Assembly (NCBI RefSeq): GCF_026914265.1
Contig: NC_069135.1
Location: 62,672,738 to 62,736,737, forward strand
Origin: Mya arenaria
Taxonomy: Eukaryota > Mollusca > Bivalvia > Myida > Myidae
Reading direction: 5' to 3'
Length of the DNA stretch: 64,000 nucleotides
Shown here one piece after another: positions 35,527 to 46,386 of the stretch. Within the stretch, counting starts at the first letter, position 1. Every line of letters begins with the position of its first letter. Below the pieces are notes generated by a model, which saw only the letters and a program-made list of their open reading frames with translations, was not told the origin of the DNA and made no database searches. Both the position numbers and the translations under genes were made by a program.

Positions 35527-35770
35527 AGCTTCCCTTCAGAGACACGAAGCAATGCACCTCAAGTCGGTATATATGACAGGAGAGGGGCTGCTCACCTCTG
35601 GGTGCGGTGATCAGGTCTTGCATGTTGATGCCCTCCACTCAATTCTGGTATCAGCTGTCATGAGTGCGGACACGCTGGGGGAGGGCGATACACAGTTTGT
35701 TCATTTGCTTTGTGTGGACCCAGAAACTGCACAAATCTCTAACACACATCAGACTCTTATTTTAAACTGA
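35527..35770 (+). pseudogene. C2H2 zinc-finger gene relic, 3' exon, copy 2
   Basis: Follows a CTTCAG acceptor and opens with the finger tail SLQRHEAMHLKS. It then lacks the fingers seen at 17520-17650 and goes straight to GEGLLTSGCGDQVLHVDALHSILVSAVMSADTLGEGD, the C-terminal tail shared with copy 1. The frame stays open to a stop at 35768-35770. The missing fingers imply an internal deletion between AAGTC and the GGAGAGGGGCTGCTCAC block. Confidence 0.65.
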
Positions 35771-37548
35771 ACAATTTTGGTAACAAATCAATAACACAGT
35801 CCCGTTTTGAAACTTGCCATAAATATGTATTATGATGCAAGCATACAATTTGTTGGTTATTAAGACCAATTTATTGCAGAGATCTCGAAAACAGACATAT
35901 TGGACCCTATAAAATATTATAATTCATATGTATAATGCTAGGATAGGTCTAAGATGATGATTTTAGCCAGGATATTGCACAGGTCTCAATCACAGACTGA
36001 ACACTGTTTTATAACTTGCCATGGCCAAATTTTTAAAAAGATATATAATACAATGGGTTTAAACTTTTAATACAATTAAGCTGAATATCTTATTATATCC
36101 CGATTTCGATATTGTTTTAGTTAATTTACTTAAAAGGTGCAATACTGCCAAAAATGTGAGTAGGCTTCAAGTAATCGTGTATTTAGTGACTTGGAGTTCG
36201 ATGTTTATTGTCCCCCGCTGAAAATATTAGCAGATTTAGTGATCTTTTTCTCGACATGAATATACCTGCCTCTTTTTTCCTTTAAAGACACCCATCTGAA
36301 AATATGTAAACACAATCGTTAGATTTTTGCTTATAATACCTGGAAAAACAGAATTAGAATTACGACGACCATTTGCTATCAAGTATTAATTAATTAGACA
36401 CCAAATGAACCTTAAAGTCCGCGAAGCTGTGTAGTAGTAGGTCATACTTTTAAAAGATCGAAAATGATATTAATTCAGTTAATTATTAAATTTCATGTTA
36501 TGAAATTGCTACAGTTTTTTCACAATTCGTTCCCTACTAAATTTCTATTCATGAGCACCACAACCTATTCATTGGCACCACAACGTTCAGAAAATCGAGC
36601 ATAGTGCAGCAAGTATAGCAAATAAAGTTCTAAAATTTGTAACGCGGCAACCTTTTGTCAATAAAAAAGCCACACACATGTAAAGAAAATGCTTAAACCT
36701 AAGGTACGAGAACAATTCTCACGAAAATCCAGATTTTTACGTTGTCAACACTAACGTCAAGCAAGTTATGCAAGTTCTAGACGATCAGATATTAAATTGC
36801 ATTCAAAACTTTTACAATTAGAACAACTCATGGCCATTCCTATTTGGAACTACATTCTTCATTTTTTTTTTAAATTTACTCGTATAAACCTTTAAAAATG
36901 AAAAAATAAGAAACCATACTCACTGTTTACATCCATATTCCACTCATTGGCACTATAACGGAAGACGCGTTGGAGCATTTTCAACACATAACAAAGTGTT
37001 ATGGCTCCAATGATTACCCGCCATGTTAATATGTAGAGGAAAATATGTGAATTTTGTAGCGGTACAACCATGCAACCACGCTGTTTGACCTTGAACGATT
37101 GGATAATATGTTTTCCGATTTAAGTTGAAACAAGAACGAAATTACATACTGCCATAACTTTAACTGTAGTGTATTTTTGGTCATTTGTTTCACACGATGA
37201 TATAAGCAATTAGTAACCAAGACCGTTTTAAATGATTCCTCAATTAAATGGGGTCATCAGACATTGAAAATAAATATTAATGACACTGGCTCAATGAAAT
37301 AAGGAGCTTATTTAAACGTAGAATACCTTCAGTTGAACAATCGTTAACATGTAACTGCATTTACAAAACAGCGTGACAAAGTGTGACAATAAATCGTATG
37401 ATAAAAAGACAGGACTGTACACATTATTTTCTAAATATGTCATCATCTTTTTTATATTTATTCAACTGATATAACAGCTATATATGTACATCAACTTCAA
37501 AGATTGTCTGCTAAGTAGTTAAGTTCTGAAAAGTATTATCTATATTAA
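35771..37548. other. Zinc-finger 3' region, then A-type 3' flank
   Basis: 35771-36180 matches 17900-18300 and 44730-45010. 37140-37540 is an A-type 3' flank (CATAACTTTAACTGTAGTGTAT, ATTAAATGGGGTCATCAG, ACATCAACTTCAAAGATTGTCTGCTAAGTAG). Between them, nothing recognised. Confidence 0.5.
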
Positions 37549-37720
37549 TATGAAAAACTTCAGGAAAAAGCTCAGTAGCCAACAGTTTAAACATACGATC
37601 AGTTTAATGGTAAACTCCAAGCACATGGAACACAAACACCAAAAATCACAAACAAGAAACATGGAACAACAGCACAAATCCCCTCAAACAACACAGTATA
37701 TATACTTTATGAAAATATAT
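37549..37720 (-). repeat. Unclassified ~160-bp dispersed repeat, copy 4
   Basis: Inverted relative to copies 1 and 3: AAAAAGCTCAGTAGCCAACAG, GTTTAAACATACGATCAG, ATCACAAACAAGAAACATGG, AACAACAGCACAAATCCC. It lies in the 3' flank of the B-box pseudogene, where the related flank at 1430-1460 has no such insert. Confidence 0.7.
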
Positions 37721-37849
37721 AGCCCACCTAAAACATTAGCGAACATATAATTATATCAACTATCAAGCCGTTCATCAAATTAAAACACACTATCTATTGT
37801 GGGTTTGCTTAAAAACGACACTGTCATTGAAATCATCCGGAGACGAAAT

Positions 37850-40413
37850 TTAGATTTGAAACACATGAATCTCATTACAATCGCCAGCGTTTCGTACGTT
37901 TATCTAGAGCCACTGCAATAGGTTTAAAGCCTAGAAGTTGTACTAAAACACTTTTGATGTCTCCATCCATCTTCACTCTAAACACATCATTGCCATTGTA
38001 GCTACATACGAGGATGGAACCATCAGTGTTCATGCACAGGCCAGAGGGTCTATTCAGCTCGTCTCTCTTCACAAGTAACTTAATATTGCCATCACTTTTT
38101 ATTTCCGTTATTGAATTCTTCCTATCACATGATACGAACATCGAACCAGTCGCTGTATCTTGTGTTGAGCAGCGCGGATAAGTAAAAAACTGTTCTCCAT
38201 TCTCTGTGGTTTCCTTACTTAAGTCGTTGTTCACAACTCTGACTTGTTTTCCATTTTTATCTACTTCAATGAGTTTGGCAGGAGACAAACACAATACCTT
38301 CGGTGTTTTGTTTAAACATTCTACGGCGTAACAATTGCCATCTATGTTAATTTCGCGAAAAGTGGCAATGTCTGTTAAGGGAGACTCTAGGTGGAGTATT
38401 TTTGGTTGGCCATGAAGTGCTACGTAAGCTTGTAAGAAGTGCTCTGTAATTGACATTATCGATGGTTTTGATTGTAATTTTACGTATGCAACAAGAGTAG
38501 CAGTATCAGTATTTAGTATCTTTAGACTTGAATTCTTGTCGTCAGTTATTAAGATCAGGTTTTGAGTTAAAAAGGCAATGTCACCGATTTGACATGTGTT
38601 TGCGTCATCTTAATGCTTGAAAGAGATCGTCTGAACAAGAAATGGGGCCTTGAGTAGACGAAGCAGTAGAGTTTTATCTGGAACAAATGGTTACCTGACA
38701 AAACTGTCGTCGGTACATAAACTTTGAACATTGTCTTTGATCGCATCTTCTTCTCTTTTTATTTCCAACATCAGGACTGCGAGTTCTTTGCTTTGTTTGT
38801 TTTTCGTACATGTGTCTATGTCTTTAAACCAGTCAGCCAGCTGGGAAAGAACACATTCATATGAAGCAACGATAGCGTTTAACTTTTCTATATCTGCTAT
38901 CTTGATTTTATCAAGTTCAGCTTTGAACGTATCCATTGCATTGTGGTAATACCAGTCAATTTCCTCAAGATTTCTTTTGGCTTCGTTCATTTTCCCGCTG
39001 TAAGAGTCTCAAAAGATGTTTTAAAATCCTTACTATCCATAAACACTTGAAAATAATCGCCTACAGGTTTCACGTTAGTGAAAACTTTATGCCCCGGAAT
39101 CACGCACTGGTCACAACATAATTGCTGATATGATTGGCAAAAATATGTAATTTTCCTGTTCTTATGGAATTTACAGTTGTTTGCAGCGGAATATTGAACT
39201 TCTTTGCTTGGCTTATTCTTTGGTATTTCGTCTCCTCGTTTAACATGATGTGTTTTCAACACACGTAGTTTCCGGTGCATATCCAGACATAACTGACACA
39301 TATATTCTAGGGATGCAAACGAATGGCAAAAGTGATATTCGAATATTCGGTAATTCTTTCGATCGAATATTCGAATATTCGAACACCAAAATGAACCTTT
39401 AAGAATTGTAGTAATCTATTATTATTCACTAAAGTAATAGTGGGGGCCCTGTTACCCTTCCTGGTCGTATTCGGTACACGCGACGGACCCTTATTGTTCC
39501 ACAAATTAGCCTCTGAATTTCCCATTTACAAAATATATCCCAAGAAAAAGCAATATATCTTTAACAAAAAAACAAACCTCTGCGTTCATTTTTGTAAAAA
39601 ATGCAAAATAAGATCAGGGAATTGCCTTTGTCCCGGTTAAATGACGATATGCGCCAACGTGGGACTTGCAGCCTCGTTCTGGGATTGATGTTTACGAAAT
39701 ATATTTATAGAAAACGACACCATGTCTAAACGTCGCTTTTGTCTTAGGTATTGTACAACAATACAGGACATATATCCTTAAACGTTAAACCATACACTTT
39801 CAGTTAATTTTTGTACGCAAGAGCGTTATATTGAAAACATGGAAACAGTAACTAGCACATGTCCTTCGTATCATCAAGGCGATTTGAGCAATATCGCCAA
39901 GCTTGATTAGCAGTGAAGACAAAACATTGGTATAAAGGCCGATCTCTTAAACCCTTAATTGGCATGGTCATTTAAATGTACCCAAAATAATTGGAATGTG
40001 TTTTATGTCACTTGTCTAACAGCCAGTAAATGCAAAATTACGGTGACTGTTTATAGTTCCCGGCGATATATCCGATATGACGCGTGTATAGTGTCATCAA
40101 GTTCACACCTATGGCATTAGGGGTCGTTGTAAAAACAAGACAGACGAAGATGACAGTTGTAGGCAAAAGTGTATTAATTTATTATTTCAACAAAAAACAT
40201 CGAATATTCGAATACCTATTTTGACATTCGAATACCAAACGTTCGATCGAATATTCGAATATTCGAATATTCGTTTGCATCCCTAATATATTCATTGCAA
40301 TCCATGCAGAAACATTCAACATTCCGTCTCTGTCCATCATTTAAACATGGTTCACAAAATAAGTGGCCGTCTTTGTATGACAAAGAATCATTTGAGCAAT
40401 CCGCTGTCGCCAT
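37850..40413 (-). pseudogene. B-box / NHL-like protein, copy 6 (A-type pseudogene split by a hAT-like element)
   Basis: Starts at MATADCSNDSLSYKDG with the first half of box 1 (CEPCLNDGQRR, CMDCNEY), then is cut by the element at 39308-40285. The second half resumes at 39299 (CQLCLDMHRK, HHVKRG). In the B-box2 one ligand His is Tyr (CQSYQQ where CxSHQQ is usual). A deletion near 38998 removes the KLKSLQSAYT region and shifts the frame. In-frame stops replace the Tyr codon of the RYGF motif (about 38693) and a codon near 38610, and the frame changes again at about 38457. The propeller then reads to a stop at 37850. The coiled coil mixes A-type (ELDKIK) and B-type (EKLNAIVASYECVL, SKELAVL) residues. 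Confidence 0.9.
39308..40285. mobile_element. hAT-like nonautonomous DNA transposon, copy 2
   Basis: 978 bp, with TAGGGATGCAAACGAAT at the left and ATTCGTTTGCATCCCTA at the right. An exact 8-bp target duplication, ATATATTC, lies at 39300-39307 and 40286-40293. It sits inside the first-box codons of the B-box pseudogene, whose uninterrupted relatives read CATATATTCATTGCA across the site, so the empty site is known precisely. It has the same internal sequence as 276-1268 in the opposite orientation (for example CACACCTATGGCATTAGGGG here against CCCCTAATGCCAGAGGTGTG there). No transposase frame. Confidence 0.92.
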
Positions 40414-41810
40414 ATTGCCTTTTCACACAACCCTAATGTTCTAAGCTGGTTCGTCCGTTTTATAATTTGTCGTCAACTTCCAAATTTGTATTGCTATTCA
40501 TATTGTAGAGTCATATATTTACGAACAAGTTTTTTGTTTGTTGTAAAATGCATAAAGACCACCTAACCTCAAACTCTTTTGTCGGCCTTTTTTATTATGT
40601 CAACGTCAATTTAACACTTATTGCTCTTTCAATGAACATTTAATTTACAACCTATTTTTAAATGCACATGCAAAAAGTCAAACAACTTATTTAGGCTGAA
40701 TGTCTAGTATTTCCGTATCCTGTGAACGTAGTTATGGTGATTGATGTATATAAATGTATTCGTACCATTTGCGACCTTAACGAAGTTTCTTTGTATCAAC
40801 TGATATGGTGTGAAACGATCCAATTGAAAATCATTTTCAGAAAATGTATTTCACCTTTTCTAAACAATCTCATCGAGCTTATTAAGAGATATGATATTTT
40901 ACTTCAGTGTATTGTCTTTTTACGTAAATCGCCTTTTTATTGGTACAAGCGTTTATATATAAGACACCTGTACAGGTAGATACACCTGTTCCGTCATTAT
41001 GAATAATTCAACTTTATGTTATTTACTTCACATTGAATAAACAAACTTGTCACATAATCAATAGTATTTTATCAATATCAAGCACTTCTCTCGATTTGTT
41101 TGTTTTTAAGCATTTGGAGAGAATAAACTCAATAATTCTACAAGAGGAGGGAGAATGAATTTAATTAAATTTGGCCAACATAGTTTTACAAAAAAGTGCT
41201 ATTTTTACAAGTACAGATCTATCCTTCGATTTCATCAACATTTTAAATTTGTATACATTTCGGTACTTAAAATAGAAATGGTTATTGTTTAAGCATTTTC
41301 GGAATCACAACAAGCATTTATTTTAAGTGTTTATTTTAAACCTTTTTTAATGAAAATTTAAGAAATAAATTACAGCCGGAAGAAGAATTTCACAGGGTTC
41401 CTAAAATGTTTTATTTCGAAAATAGTTGGGAATCAAAGGTCTTATGACACATAAGCAAACCAAAAACCAATGGCTTTACGAAACCCCAAAGTGAACAAAT
41501 TACACTTGATTTCAAACAAATATTTCAATTAAAACATGTATTAATATATCAGTCGCGATTGATTGACGTTTCAGGCATTACTGATGCCTTCAAAAGCTGG
41601 GCGTTGTCTGATCAAAATTGTAAGATACTGTCAACTTTTATCCCTCTCAAGACACCTTTTCATACAAATCTTCCTCAAACATGGTAAGAACGCTTGCTTT
41701 AATGCTATTTAAATCAAGTGTGTTCATGTATCATATTCGGCCAAATAATCAAATGTTATAAAGACTATTTTAATGAAGTTTGTATATGAGTTATGTCGGA
41801 CTCATAACTT
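40414..41810. other. 5' flank fused to shared spacer
   Basis: After the start of the pseudogene and about 400 bp of flank, the sequence from about 40830 matches the spacer at 23830-24060 and 24710-25110 (TCTAAACAATCTCATCGAG, AAGACACCTGTAC, AACTTGTCACATAATCAAT, TTTTATTTCGAAAATAG, GACGTTTCAGGCATTACTGA). The minisatellite and the propeller fragment that normally lie between are absent, so a deletion of several hundred bp to a few kb joined the two. No gene seen. Confidence 0.55.
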
Positions 41811-41993
41811 GAGTTAACCGCGACACAAAAGTAAATAAAAATGCACACTAAATGTACACTATTTCGTCACAAGTGTGACGATTTTTACCACAGCCGTATA
41901 AAATAGTTGACTGTAACCTAAAACTTTGTTTCTCTATTTATTTTGAATCATTTAGATAAGAATATTTTTGTCCAGTCAGAATTCTGATCGCAA

Positions 41994-42088
41994 CCAATCA
42001 AAGTGCTTGGTTTTCAACCAATCGACGCGCAGATTAAACAACCAATGAAAGCATTGATTTGCTTGAGCGCTCTTCGCGGCGTTTATAA
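41994..42088 (+). promoter_or_regulatory. Promoter-like cluster: three CCAAT boxes and a TATA box
   Basis: CCAAT motifs at 41994, 42018 and 42042, spaced 24 bp apart, followed by a TTATAA (42083-42088) in a GC-richer setting. This layout resembles multi-CCAAT promoters such as those of replication-dependent histone genes. The sequence after it (a 69-codon frame reaching 42212, a C10 run) is not a recognisable gene, so the promoter may be a relic or a chance cluster. Confidence 0.35.
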
Positions 42089-42879
42089 GGCCGAGTTTTT
42101 GATAATATGGTCATTCTGCTCGCCGAATGGGTATAACCCGATGGCGAGGGTAAATAAGCCCCCCCCCCCCAATATCGTCATTCTAGATGCAGATGCCGTA
42201 CAGTTAACATAAAACATAATTGGTATTTATCAACTTGAAATTTGTAGTTGCTTGTCTAAAATATTAACTATATTTACTATAAAGCTCAGCTTTGACGTGG
42301 TGTATAGTTAATAGCTGACGAGTGGACCGGGTTGTTGTTGAAAGATACAGTAGTTAATTTAATGCCTACACTTATATGCCCTTGCTGGAAAGCTCAACTA
42401 TCCTGTGAGGCATAGTAAGTTGAAACTTCAACAATCTTTCAAGCTCTGCTTTCCTGTTGGATGGAGTTTGAAATTCATTTTAATAAGTCGGCCATAGGCA
42501 TTTAGCCAAAAGGAAAATTACTTATACAAAACGTCTTTTATAATTATTTTGTGATTATTTATTTGGAGCTTAATCAAAATAATTTGTATAAAATCAAAAG
42601 GTTAAGTAACCTTGAGGAAAATTTTAATACAGTTTGTTTCTTTTGTCATTTATTTAAAGTTCTGCCATAAGTTTGATAAAATATTGTTTATCCGCTCGGT
42701 ACACTCCGCACACGTTACACAAGTATTTTGGTTGGAATTCCTTTTCTATTTTTCTCAATGAGGCCCTGAGTTCGAGATTATTGCAAAATGAATATATAAT
42801 AATGTTAAATGATACGATATTCATACTCTATTGATATCATCATAAACGCTTTTAAACAACATTCACACATATTTCAGCT
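42089..42879. other. Intergenic, no gene seen
   Basis: Mostly AT-rich, with a C10 run at about 42160-42170. I see no coding region, repeat structure or homology to other parts of the window. Confidence 0.4.
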
Positions 42880-43400
42880 GATCATTTAATTTTATACACA
42901 ATAAAACAAGCACTAGTCAGATTATAATCAGTATGTATACAATTAACATGCACTCCTCAGATTATTATACGCGTTCATACAATATACATGCACTCCTTAG
43001 ATAATCATAAGCGGTCATACAATAAACATGCACTTCTCAGATAATCAAAAGCGTTTATACAATATACATGTGCTCCTCAAATTATCATACGCGTTTATAC
43101 AATAAACATGCACTCCTCAGATAATCATAAGCGTTCACACAATATGCATGCACTCCTTAGATTATCAAAAGCGTTCATGCAATATACATGCACTCCTTAG
43201 ATAATCAAAAGCGTTCATGCAATATACATTTGCTACTTAGATTATCATACGCATTAATACAATATACATCCACTCCTCATATTTTCATACGCGTTTATAC
43301 AATAAACATGCACTCCTTAGATAATGATAAGCGTTCAAACAATATACATGCACTCCTCATTAACGTTTATACAATATACATGTGGTACTTAGATTATCAT
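42880..43400. repeat. 40-bp minisatellite, medium array
   Basis: About 12 units of the type ATACAATATACATGCACTCCTCAGATAATCATAAGCGTTC, fairly uniform. It is the same family as the arrays at 22150 and 48640, here flanked by sequence not otherwise part of the duplicated segment. Confidence 0.9.
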
Positions 43401-44559
43401 AAGGGATGAGTATGTTCTTATGCGATTACAGCACATAATAAAGATAACAGCCTCAGGCAGAAATATTAAAGTATTTAATTTGAACAAAGTATATGGGGGG
43501 AGTAGGGGGCACTTTACGGAAGACTACGTATGTTAGTGAAATTTAAGAGCCTGCAACGGAAGAAAGCGACGTTAATATAAAAAAAAGAATTTAACCTGTC
43601 TTGGCATATGTTTACCTTGAAAATACTATTACTTAATACATTTTCTAAATCATCACTTTTTCTAGCACATCGGATTGGAATTTCCGGTGATTTCAGCCAT
43701 GCTTGAAAAATCCATCTGGACCCCACCGACTATGCCGGATTAGCCACGCGCTGTAACGTAATACTTTTCATTTATTCTATTATACACTTTATGTAATCAT
43801 GCAGTGAATAAAAATGACTGCGCGTCATGACGACAGTAAACATCATCGCATTCGCTTTTTGGTGAAATGTACTAAAATGCGTTTTTATGTATTTTTTTTT
43901 CACCAAAAAATGTGCTTAAAGGTGTGGCAGAAAAATACCAATCATAAGTAAGTGAGTGAGTGAGTGAGTGAGTGAGTGAGTGAGTGAGTTACTGAATGAC
44001 TGAGTGAGTGAGTGAGTGAGTGAGTGAGTGAGTGACTGAGTGAGTGAGTGAGCAGGTCAATAATTAAGTACGTTGGTAGTGGCAGGCATCCAAGCAGGAA
44101 GGCAATGAATCTTGCCGCTTGTTGATGAACACTTCATAGTTTGATGATTTGGATTTTGATGATAACTGTCTATAAAGATCATAAATGATAGAACCGTAAT
44201 CACAATTTGACCGAATGAGTGCCAGGTACACGGTCTTTCGACATTCAACTTGGTCGTGGCGATTGTTTCTACGTAGGATCTATGATTTATAAAAATTGAG
44301 GGCGGGGCATGATAGCAGTGTCTGTAATCTTTTTTGCAGTAATACACTGAAACCGTTAGAAAAGATGCTTCTGATTACGCTATTCGTTGGTGTTAACTGT
44401 GCCCAATGACGCCTGTTTGCTGGACCTGACGCGTTAAAACATTGATGCGGAACGTTCTCCGTAATTAAAGTAGCATTTCTTAAATCGCTCTTAGCCAGAC
44501 GAATTCAGAGTCTCACCTCTCCAATTTTGATACCGCTGAAAACGTCTTAGCCATTATTA
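43401..44559. other. Intergenic with a (GTGA)n microsatellite
   Basis: Contains a (GTGA)n run at 43947-44052. A 70-codon minus-strand frame (43514-43726) ends its readable part near AAG with a following GTAAAC, which could be a splice donor, but no family is recognised. The block 44285-44365 (GGGCGGGGCATGATAGCAGTGTCTGTAATC...AATACACTGAAACC) resembles the B-type 5' flank at 12970-13030. Confidence 0.45.
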
Positions 44560-45010
44560 TGAATGAAACAAAAGGCAGAGACAAAAAGCAATGCACATCA
44601 AGGCAGAATATTTCTGTTAGCTGTGCGGAGACACATTTTGTTCACGTGTTTTGAAAGGACGCAGAAACTACAGAAATTCTAACACTGATCAGACACTGAG
44701 TAAAGATTTTTGTTACAAAATTGTCCGAATATTTGGTCAATACAGTTTGACTACGTATTTGGAAACTACGCGGATAAATATAACAGACCCTAATATGAAA
44801 CTTATATATATTGGTAAGCTTGCATAATATTGTTGTTTAATTAGGCGAAGATACTTCACAGATCTCGAGAACCGACAGATTTGACCCTAAATTTATGTAT
44901 ACTGCTAGCATAGGTATTGGTTGGTGATTTGAAACAAGATATTGTACAGATCTCGAACACAGACTGGACACTTATTTAAAACTTGCCAGGGACAAATTTA
45001 TCAAAATTTC
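44560..45010 (+). pseudogene. C2H2 zinc-finger gene relic, copy 3
   Basis: Reads a finger tail (RQKAMHIKAEYFC), then an in-frame stop where copy 1 has Asn, then LCGDTF. The rest of the coding part is short. The downstream sequence (44730-45010) matches the 3' regions of the other two relics, including ATTTGACCCTAAA, AAGATATTGTACAG and AACTTGCCAGGG. It lies about 1.4 kb from the stop of the intact gene at 46387, comparable with the positions of the other relics. Confidence 0.65.
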
Positions 45011-45085
45011 TTCATCCCTAGATAAGTAGAAAATATTTGGCTATGCGTGAAATCCTTTTCCCCCACCCCAGATAAGAAGTTCCAA

Positions 45086-45304
45086 CTATTTGGCCATGCT
45101 GGAATTCCTAATTTGACAACGGATTAAGATAAAAATGTACCCATCTACAACTACCTTTTTATTGTCATCACGCAATAACCGTTGTCTGTAGCAGCATTGA
45201 AACATTTTCTTGCAATATTTAAAACCAAAACAGATCATTTCTCGCTTTAAATGGCACTTAGTAGACACAAGAAGTAATGCTGCACTCTCCTCAGAACTAT
45301 TCAA
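45086..45304 (-). other. Open frame in a small duplication, not assigned
   Basis: A 72-codon minus-strand frame starting NSSEESAALLL. The same small segment occurs at 59720-59890 (CATTTCTCGCTT.AAATG, TCTCCTCAGAACTATT, GAATCACTGC.CGCAT, TGACAACCA), where the corresponding stretch reads SEETEALFLER and ends at an AG followed by GTGCGT. It may be a short exon with TAG acceptor and GTGCGT donor, but no protein family is recognisable. Confidence 0.25.
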
Positions 45305-45374
45305 TTAACAAATTGGCTTTTTAGATATTTAGAATCACTGCGCGCATAATTTTGACAACCACAAATGATCAAAC

Positions 45375-45500
45375 TCACACCAGCGCACACGCGCACACAC
45401 GTACACGCACACGCGCGCACGCACGCACACAAACGCACACACGCACACATGCCGCGCACACGCACACGCACGCATACACACGCGCGCACACACACGCGCA

Positions 45501-45548
<48 letters not shown>

Positions 45549-45675
45549 ACACACACACATACACGCGCACACATGCCGCGCACACGCACGCATACACACG
45601 CGCACACACACACACACACGCGCGCACACACACACGCGCACACACACACCCGCACACGCGCGCGCGCACACACAT

Positions 45676-45740
<65 letters not shown>
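45375..45740. repeat. Compound microsatellite: (CA/CG)n followed by (TA)n
   Basis: About 300 bp of alternating CACACACG/CGCGCACA, then a pure (TA)n of about 62 bp (45678-45740). It is alternating purine-pyrimidine throughout, and so Z-DNA- and cruciform-prone. It lies just left of an A-type 3' flank. Frames of 125-152 codons on both strands are repeat artefacts. Confidence 0.97.
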
Positions 45741-45741
<1 letters not shown>

Positions 45742-46386
45742 CAAAAATACAAAATGCTATTACTTTATTTGTAATGTATCCTCGGTCAATCATTTAAGAT
45801 ACTTGTAGTCAGTAAGTAAAACTCTTTTGCATAATACCAGAATTAAATGGGGCCACCAGGAATCAAGATTTAAAACAGTTATGCCAATAGCTCAATACAA
45901 GCCATTTTTTTAATCGAATACCTTAAGTTGTACATACTTGTACATGCATTAACATACAGCATTTAGGGTCATGGATTAAGATCATTTGTAGTTAATAACT
46001 TTTAGTATGTAGATTGACAATTTTTTAATGGTAACTATTTACGATCAAACAACGTTATAATAATTGGTACATGATAAAAGTGAGTTCAAGATGTAGGTCA
46101 CTCTCAAACATGTTTTTTTTTAAACTCCTCACCACATGTACGTCATGATACAAGCAATGTTACAATAAATCGTATACTAAATTAATAACAATTTACTACA
46201 TTTGTCATTTATAACATGTTTTTCATATTTTTCAATTACTAAATTAACGTTAACTGTATAGATTAACGTAAATATAATTAAGCCAACACTGAATTAAAAC
46301 TCAGTTTTGTAGGATTTGCTAAGAAAGTACACGGTTGGATTGATACCATCCGGAGACAAACTCTATTGTATCATGGTCAGTGAAAT
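45741..46386. other. A-type 3' flank
   Basis: Matches 19290-20001 block by block (GCTATTACTTTATTTGTAATG, CCAGAATTAAATGGGG, ACATGATAAAAGTGAGTT, GGAGACAAACTCTATTG). No gene seen. Confidence 0.65.

Noticed and set aside
45301-45808. Six overlapping frames of poly-(HT/RT) and poly-(VC/CVR)
   Set aside because: Translation of a CA/CG/TA microsatellite on both strands.
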